Positions 13,194 through 17,462 of a stretch of 17,462 bases of DNA are shown here, one piece after another. A model generated the notes under the pieces. It did not search any database. It was not told the origin of the DNA and was given only the letters and a program-made list of their open reading frames with translations. Source of the stretch: Ruminococcaceae bacterium UBA7147 (GTDB lineage Bacteria > Bacillota > Clostridia > Oscillospirales > Acutalibacteraceae); the NCBI GenBank assembly GCA_002491825.1, contig DKWR01000034.1, positions 1 through 17,462 of the forward strand, written 5' to 3'. The first letter of the stretch is position 1; every line of letters begins with the position of its first letter. A program made the position numbers and the translations under genes.

Positions 13194-13238
13194 GCTATTT
13201 TGTAAAATACTTTATTTCAATACAAAATCTATATTTTA

Positions 13239-13288
13239 TTTTACTTTCATTTTACAATCGGGCTGTTCTGTTTTTTACAAAATGTAAA
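13239..13288 (+). promoter_or_regulatory. Phosphate-box-like direct repeats upstream of pstS
   Basis: TTTTAC occurs at 13239-13244 and 13250-13255 (11 bases apart) and again at 13273-13278 (23 bases further). The last is part of the palindrome TTTACA-AAA-TGTAAA (13274-13288). TT(A/T)ACA-like hexamers at about 11-base spacing are how PhoP binds Pho-regulated promoters in Bacillus. No clear -35 accompanies the possible -10 sequences TATAGC (13294) and TACGAT (13302), as expected for an activator-dependent promoter. Confidence 0.4.
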
Positions 13289-13321
13289 TAAACTATAGCT
13301 GTACGATGAAGTACAGAACAG
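13263..13321. promoter_or_regulatory. Inverted repeat flanking the pstS promoter region
   Basis: CTGTTCTGT (13263-13271) and ACAGAACAG (13313-13321) are perfect 9-base inverted arms 41 bases apart, enclosing the phosphate-box palindrome and the likely start region. They could be paired protein sites, or form a leader stem if transcription starts early. Purpose unknown. Confidence 0.45.
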
Positions 13322-13355
13322 AAAAAACGACAAACATTTTAAGGAGAATTTTAAA

Positions 13356-14267
13356 ATGAAAAAGGCATTAAGCAAAATTACGGCAATTACAGTAATGGGC
13401 GCTCTTGCAGTTACAGCATTCGCAGGCTGCGGCGGAAACTCATCATCAAACTCATCTGAAACAAAGGCTGAAAGCACAGCATTTGACACAAGCAAAACAA
13501 TTGCAGTTGTAACAAGAGAAGAAGGCTCGGGTACAAGAGACGCTTTCACAGAGCTTACAGGCGTTCTTGTAAAAGACGGCGACACAAAGACTGACAATAC
13601 AACATCTTCCGCCGTTACAATCAACAGCACAGAGGCTGTTATCACAAACGTTAAGGATAACGACGCCGCAATCGGCTACATTTCACTCGGTTCACTCAAC
13701 GACACAGTAAAGGCTCTTAAGGTTGGCTCGGTTGAGGCTACTGCCGAGAACGTAAAATCAGGCGACTACGTAATCAGCCGTCCGTTCAACATTGCATACA
13801 AGGGCGAGTTGAGCGAGGTTGCACAGGACTTTGTTGACTACATCTTAAGCTCTGACGGTCAGGCTGTTGTATCGGGCGAGGGTTACGTTGCTGTTACAGA
13901 GAACGCAGCTTACAGCGGTAAAAAGCCTGAAGGTAAAATCAGCGTTGGAGGTTCTTCTTCGGTATCTCCCGTAATGGAAAAGCTTGCAGAGGCTTATCAG
14001 AAGGTAAACACAAACGCAAAGGTTGAAATTCAGACCTCCGACTCATCAGCAGGTATGCAGGCTGCAATGGAAGGCACATGCGACATCGGTATGGCTTCTC
14101 GTGAATTAAAGGACAAGGAAGCAAGCGAGCTTAAGGCAACAACAATCGCAAAAGACGGTATTGCAATTATCGTAAACAAGGCTAACTCATGCGAAGACCT
14201 CACTGTTGACCAGATTAAATCAATCTACACAGGCGAAACAACTGTTTGGAGTGACGTAATTAAATGA
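13356..14267 (+). CDS. pstS: Phosphate-binding lipoprotein PstS with swapped halves
   Basis: The extracellular phosphate receptor of the PstSCAB transporter, 303 aa. A signal peptide with lipobox FAGC (Cys25) anchors it to the membrane, followed by a Ser/Asn/Thr-rich linker (26-45). Residues 48-180 (VVTREEGSGTRDAF at 51-64, AIGYISLGSLND, SRPFNIAYKGE, FVDYILSSDGQAVV) correspond to the C-terminal half of ordinary PstS. Residues 193-303 (GKISVGGSSSVSPVMEKLAE, SDSSAGMQAAMEG, CDIGMASRELK, IAKDGIAIIVN, DQIKSIYTGETTVWSDV) correspond to the N-terminal half. The order is reversed, yet all ligand loops are present. ATG 9 bases after AAGGAG. Its stop overlaps the pstC start by four bases. Confidence 0.93.
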   Translation: MKKALSKITAITVMGALAVTAFAGCGGNSSSNSSETKAESTAFDTSKTIAVVTREEGSGTRDAFTELTGVLVKDGDTKTDNTTSSAVTINSTEAVITNVKDNDAAIGYISLGSLNDTVKALKVGSVEATAENVKSGDYVISRPFNIAYKGELSEVAQDFVDYILSSDGQAVVSGEGYVAVTENAAYSGKKPEGKISVGGSSSVSPVMEKLAEAYQKVNTNAKVEIQTSDSSAGMQAAMEGTCDIGMASRELKDKEASELKATTIAKDGIAIIVNKANSCEDLTVDQIKSIYTGETTVWSDVIK

Positions 14268-15133
14268 GATTGAAAACGTTCAGAGAAAGGGCTATGCAGG
14301 GAGTTTTCTTCCTGACAGCCCTTGCGAGCATTGCCTCGGTTGCAATAATCTGTGTTTTCCTGTTTATTAACGGTGTGCCAGCTATGGCTGAAATCGGATT
14401 TTTTGATTTCATCGGAGGTCAGAAGTGGGCACCGACAAACGTTCCTGCAAGCTTCGGCATATTCGATATGATTGTTGCAAGCGTTTACGTTACGGCAGGA
14501 GCTATCGTAATCGGTGTTCCGATTGGTATTCTGACGGCAGTTTTCCTTGCAAGATTCTGCCCGAAGCCGCTATATAAAATATTAAAGCCTGCTACCGAAC
14601 TGCTTGCAGGAATTCCCTCTATCGTTTACGGTTTCTTCGGACTTATGGTAGTAGTTCCGTTTATCCGTGACAACTTCGGCGGCTTCGGTTCAAGCTGGCT
14701 TGCGGCGTCAATCGTACTCGGAATTATGATTCTTCCGACAATTATCGGCGTTTCCGAGTCGGCTATAAGGGCAGTTCCTGAAAGCTACTACGAGGGTGCG
14801 CTTGCACTCGGAGCTACAAAGGAAAGAAGCGTTTTCAAGACTATTCTTCCTGCGTCAAAGTCGGGTGTGCTTGCGGCTGTCGTTCTCGGAATAGGCAGAG
14901 CATTGGGCGAAACAATGGCGGTTGTTCTTATTGCAGGCAATCAGGTGCAGATTCCGACAAGGCTTACCGACGGACTTCGCACGCTGACTGCAAATATCGT
15001 GCTTGAAATGGGTTATTCAACAGGCTTGCACCGTCAGGCACTTATTGCAACAGGTGTTGTACTTTTTGTATTTATCCTGCTGATTACGCTTTCAATGCAG
15101 GCTATTAAGAGTAGGAGTGAAAAGCATGGCTGA
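14264..15133 (+). CDS. pstC: Phosphate ABC transporter permease PstC
   Basis: One of two membrane subunits that form the phosphate channel with PstA. The 289-aa protein has an N-terminal helix (about 13-36), an extracytoplasmic stretch and then the binding-protein-dependent transport inner-membrane domain. Typical PstC text includes LLAGIPSIVYGFFGLMVVVP (113-132). The EAA loop that touches the ATPase, EGALALGATKERSVFKTILP, is at 177-196, followed by GIGRALGETMAV. The start ATG overlaps the pstS stop (ATGA), so translation is coupled, and the stop lies inside the start region of pstA. Confidence 0.96.
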   Translation: MRLKTFRERAMQGVFFLTALASIASVAIICVFLFINGVPAMAEIGFFDFIGGQKWAPTNVPASFGIFDMIVASVYVTAGAIVIGVPIGILTAVFLARFCPKPLYKILKPATELLAGIPSIVYGFFGLMVVVPFIRDNFGGFGSSWLAASIVLGIMILPTIIGVSESAIRAVPESYYEGALALGATKERSVFKTILPASKSGVLAAVVLGIGRALGETMAVVLIAGNQVQIPTRLTDGLRTLTANIVLEMGYSTGLHRQALIATGVVLFVFILLITLSMQAIKSRSEKHG

Positions 15134-16034
15134 TAAGAATAATTCGGCGGTGATTGACGAGATTAAGCCGATTAACAAGGTGACCTTTAAACAGCGTATG
15201 ATTTCGTACAAAAGAAAACCTCTCTCCCTTGTTATGCTTTTGCTGGTTGCTTTGGCGGCTGTGCTTTCTGCGGCGGCGCTTGTGTTTATTATAGTATATG
15301 TGCTTGTCCGTGGAATACCCAACCTCACTCCCGAGCTTTTTGCACTTACATATAACAGCGACAACGTTTCGTGTATGCCGTCAATCATCAACACAATTGT
15401 GCTGACGCTGCTTACACTTTTAATAGCAGTTCCGTTCGGTATAGGTGCGGCAATTTACCTTGCCGAGTATGCAAAAAAAGGCAACAAGCTGGTAAAGGTT
15501 ATCCGCACAATGGCTGAAACACTCGCAGGTATTCCGTCAATCGTTTACGGACTTTTCGGTATGCTGTTCTTTGTTTATGCATTAGGCTGGGGCTATTCAC
15601 TGCTTGCAGGTGCGTTTACCCTTGCAATTATGGTTTTGCCTACTATTATGCGTACGACCGAGGAGGCGCTCCTCACCGTTCCCGACTCTTACCGAGAGGG
15701 CAGTTACGGCTTGGGCGCAGGAAAGCTTAGGACGATTGTAAGAATTATTCTGCCCAGCGCAATGCCGGGAATCCTTGCAGGCGTTATTCTTTCAGTCGGC
15801 AGAATTGTCGGCGAAACGGCGGCTCTGATTTACACCTACGGCTCTGCAACAGGCTATGCTACGGGACTGTTAAATTCAGGACGTTCGCTTGCCGTTCATA
15901 TGTATGTCCTGACAAACGAGGGACTTCACACCGACCAGGCTTGGGGAACGGCTGTTGTTCTGCTTGTACTTGTGTTCGGAATCAACACTCTTTCGGCATT
16001 CATAGCAAAGAGACTGGGGACTAAGAAAGGATAA
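15126..16034 (+). CDS. pstA: Phosphate ABC transporter permease PstA
   Basis: Partner permease of PstC, 302 aa. A cytoplasmic tail of about 33 residues precedes the first helix (34-60). The transport domain carries ETLAGIPSIVYGLFGMLFF (131-149), the EAA loop EGSYGLGAGKLRTIVRIILP (191-210) and VGRIVGETAAL. ATG 15126 has TAGGAG 8 bases before it. A GTG three codons upstream overlaps that ribosome site and is not chosen. The gene overlaps pstC by eight bases. Confidence 0.96.
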   Translation: MADKNNSAVIDEIKPINKVTFKQRMISYKRKPLSLVMLLLVALAAVLSAAALVFIIVYVLVRGIPNLTPELFALTYNSDNVSCMPSIINTIVLTLLTLLIAVPFGIGAAIYLAEYAKKGNKLVKVIRTMAETLAGIPSIVYGLFGMLFFVYALGWGYSLLAGAFTLAIMVLPTIMRTTEEALLTVPDSYREGSYGLGAGKLRTIVRIILPSAMPGILAGVILSVGRIVGETAALIYTYGSATGYATGLLNSGRSLAVHMYVLTNEGLHTDQAWGTAVVLLVLVFGINTLSAFIAKRLGTKKG

Positions 16035-16043
16035 TCTTAACAG

Positions 16044-16793
16044 ATGGATAAGTTTACTATAGATAATATGAATCTTTATTACGGCAAGTTTCACGCACTT
16101 AAGGACGTGACTTTGCATATGCCGAAAAATAAGATTACTGCTTTTATCGGACCGTCAGGCTGCGGTAAGTCAACTCTGCTTAAGTCGCTCAACAGAATGA
16201 ACGACCTTGTTGAAGGCTGTAAGATTACGGGCGATATAAGGCTTGACGGAGAGGACATTTACGGCGATATGGATATTAACGTACTGCGCAAAAGGGTGGG
16301 TATGGTTTTTCAGAAGGCTAATCCGTTCCCTATGAGCGTGTATGACAACATCGCTTTTGGTCCGAGAACTCACGGAATTAAGAAGAAAAGCGAGCTTGAC
16401 CAGATTGTTGAGCAGTCGTTAAGAGATGCGGCAATCTGGGATGAGCTTAAGGACAGACTAAAAAAGAGTGCGCTCGGTCTTTCGGGCGGTCAGCAACAGC
16501 GTCTTTGTATTGCAAGAGCGCTTGCGGTAAAGCCCGAGGTTCTTCTTATGGACGAGGCAACCTCTGCACTTGACCCGATTTCTACGGGCAAGATTGAGGA
16601 GCTTTGCCTTAAACTCAAGGACGAATACACAATAATTATGGTTACTCACAATATGCAGCAGGCGCTGCGTATCTCCGACAACACTGCGTTTTTCCTGCTC
16701 GGCGAAATGGTTGAGTATAACAGCACCGACGCTGTATTTTCATCTCCGCAGGATAAGCGTACTGAAGAATACATTACGGGAAGGTTCGGCTAA
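16044..16793 (+). CDS. pstB: Phosphate ABC transporter ATPase PstB
   Basis: The cytoplasmic ATPase that powers PstCA. The 249-aa protein has Walker A GPSGCGKST (36-44), the Q-loop glutamine Gln90 in GMVFQKANPFPMS, signature LSGGQ (146-150), Walker B VLLMDEA with Asp170-Glu171, a D-loop SALDP and the switch His202 in VTHNMQQA. The N-terminal NLYYGKFHAL and the FQKANPFPMSVYDNIAFG stretch are characteristic of PstB rather than other ABC ATPases. It begins nine bases after pstA with AAAGGA upstream, and its TAA shares a base with the phoU ATG. Confidence 0.97.
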   Translation: MDKFTIDNMNLYYGKFHALKDVTLHMPKNKITAFIGPSGCGKSTLLKSLNRMNDLVEGCKITGDIRLDGEDIYGDMDINVLRKRVGMVFQKANPFPMSVYDNIAFGPRTHGIKKKSELDQIVEQSLRDAAIWDELKDRLKKSALGLSGGQQQRLCIARALAVKPEVLLMDEATSALDPISTGKIEELCLKLKDEYTIIMVTHNMQQALRISDNTAFFLLGEMVEYNSTDAVFSSPQDKRTEEYITGRFG

Positions 16794-17437
16794 TGAGAGA
16801 ATACTTTGACATTGAACTTGCAAATCTTAACAATCAGCTTATCGGAATGGGTACTCTTGTTGAGAGTGCAATTAAAAATGCCGTTGAAATTATTGCAAAT
16901 AATAGTGCGGAGCTTTTAGATAAGGCAAGAGAACAGGAGGAGCTTATTAACACCTCCGAAAGAAAAATTCAGAATCACTGCATTAGACTTCTGCTCCATC
17001 AGGCACCTGTTGCAAATGATTTACGTGAGGTTTCTTCTGCACTTAAAATGATTACCGACCTTGAAAGAATCGGCGATCAGGCGATTGATATTGCCGAGGT
17101 TTCGCAGTACATCAAAAGCAGAAACAATGTTATCAACGTAACGCATATTGATGAGATGGCAAATCAGGCTTCAAAAATGGTTACGCTTGCAATTGACGCA
17201 TTTGTTAAGAAGGATTTTGACCTTGCAAAGAAAGTCAGCGAAAGCGACGACGTTATTGACGAGCTGTTTGACAAGGTAAAGCAAGAAACTGTTGAGATAA
17301 TTCAGCGTGACAAGGCGCTCGGCGAAGATGCAATTGATTTGATGATGATTGCAAAGTACCTTGAAAGAATCGGTGACCACGCTGTTAATATTGCGGAATG
17401 GGTTGCGTTTTCAATTACGGGAAGCAGAGAGCTTTGA
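16793..17437 (+). CDS. phoU: Phosphate transport regulator PhoU
   Basis: PhoU is a cytoplasmic all-helical protein that couples PstSCAB to the phosphate-sensing kinase and restrains uptake and the Pho response when phosphate is plentiful. The 214-aa product has the family's two repeated three-helix units, each with the metal-binding motif: LKMITDLERIGDQAIDIAE (ERIGD 91-95) and LMMIAKYLERIGDHAVNIAE (ERIGD 191-195). It starts on the last base of the pstB stop (TAATG). No phoR/phoP genes lie in the window; the operon may continue beyond 17462. Confidence 0.96.
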   Translation: MREYFDIELANLNNQLIGMGTLVESAIKNAVEIIANNSAELLDKAREQEELINTSERKIQNHCIRLLLHQAPVANDLREVSSALKMITDLERIGDQAIDIAEVSQYIKSRNNVINVTHIDEMANQASKMVTLAIDAFVKKDFDLAKKVSESDDVIDELFDKVKQETVEIIQRDKALGEDAIDLMMIAKYLERIGDHAVNIAEWVAFSITGSREL

Positions 17438-17443
17438 TTTTAG

Positions 17444-17458
17444 TTTGGAGTGTGGAGT
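17444..17458. repeat. TTTGGAGTGTGGAGT dispersed repeat, copy 2
   Basis: Identical over 15 bases to 8266-8280 and, like it, placed just after a stop codon (phoU). The sequence continues TTGG to the window edge, so the full unit is not visible. No terminator for the pst operon is seen before the end. Confidence 0.6.
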
Positions 17459-17462
17459 TTGG

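Overview
The window looks like a chromosomal segment from a Gram-positive anaerobe of the class Clostridia, most likely Ruminococcus or a related Oscillospirales lineage. This is inferred from the moderate, AT-leaning base composition, strong AAGGAG/GGAGG ribosome binding sites, TTGAAA-17-TATAAT type promoters, lipoprotein signals, the gene families, and the style of the intergenic repeats. No tRNA, rRNA, CRISPR array, transposase or phage gene was seen.

Layout. (1) Bases 1-3800: the tail of a repeat element, then gatC-gatA-gatB, the tRNA-dependent amidotransferase operon. A small four-helix membrane protein of unknown function ends the operon before a hairpin terminator. (2) 3800-6700: a small Xre-type regulator converging on an ATP-type PEP carboxykinase gene (minus strand) across a shared bidirectional terminator, then a small secreted lipoprotein with its own promoter and terminator. 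(3) 6729-10160: glutamyl-tRNA synthetase (gltX) and glutaminyl-tRNA synthetase (glnS), each apparently with its own upstream signals. (4) 10160-11700: a 29-aa holin-like toxin gene on the minus strand behind glnS, a FabG-type short-chain dehydrogenase, a coupled 52-aa unknown protein, and a striking pair of nested palindromic repeats. (5) 11714-13200: an orphan TrpB2-type tryptophan synthase beta chain (minus strand). (6) 13239-17437: a complete, tightly overlapping phosphate uptake operon pstS-pstC-pstA-pstB-phoU with phosphate-box-like repeats upstream.

How the genes work together. GatCAB, GltX and GlnS all act on Glu/Gln (and Asn) tRNA charging. A true GlnRS beside GatCAB raises the question of whether the amidotransferase here mainly makes Asn-tRNA(Asn). 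The pst genes encode a binding lipoprotein, two permeases, an ATPase and the PhoU regulator, with start/stop overlaps at three of the four junctions.

Most notable observations. PstS has its two halves in swapped order, as in a circular permutation. The palindromic repeats at 11469-11678 show compensatory base changes between copies, and a degenerate copy lies at the window start with matching spacing. The tiny toxin gene has its ribosome binding site inside a GAAA-capped hairpin and lies antisense to the probable 3' end of the glnS transcript. Several starts were set downstream of the longest possible frame because promoter and ribosome-site positions demand it (gatC, lipoprotein, gltX, glnS, short-chain dehydrogenase, trpB2, pstA).
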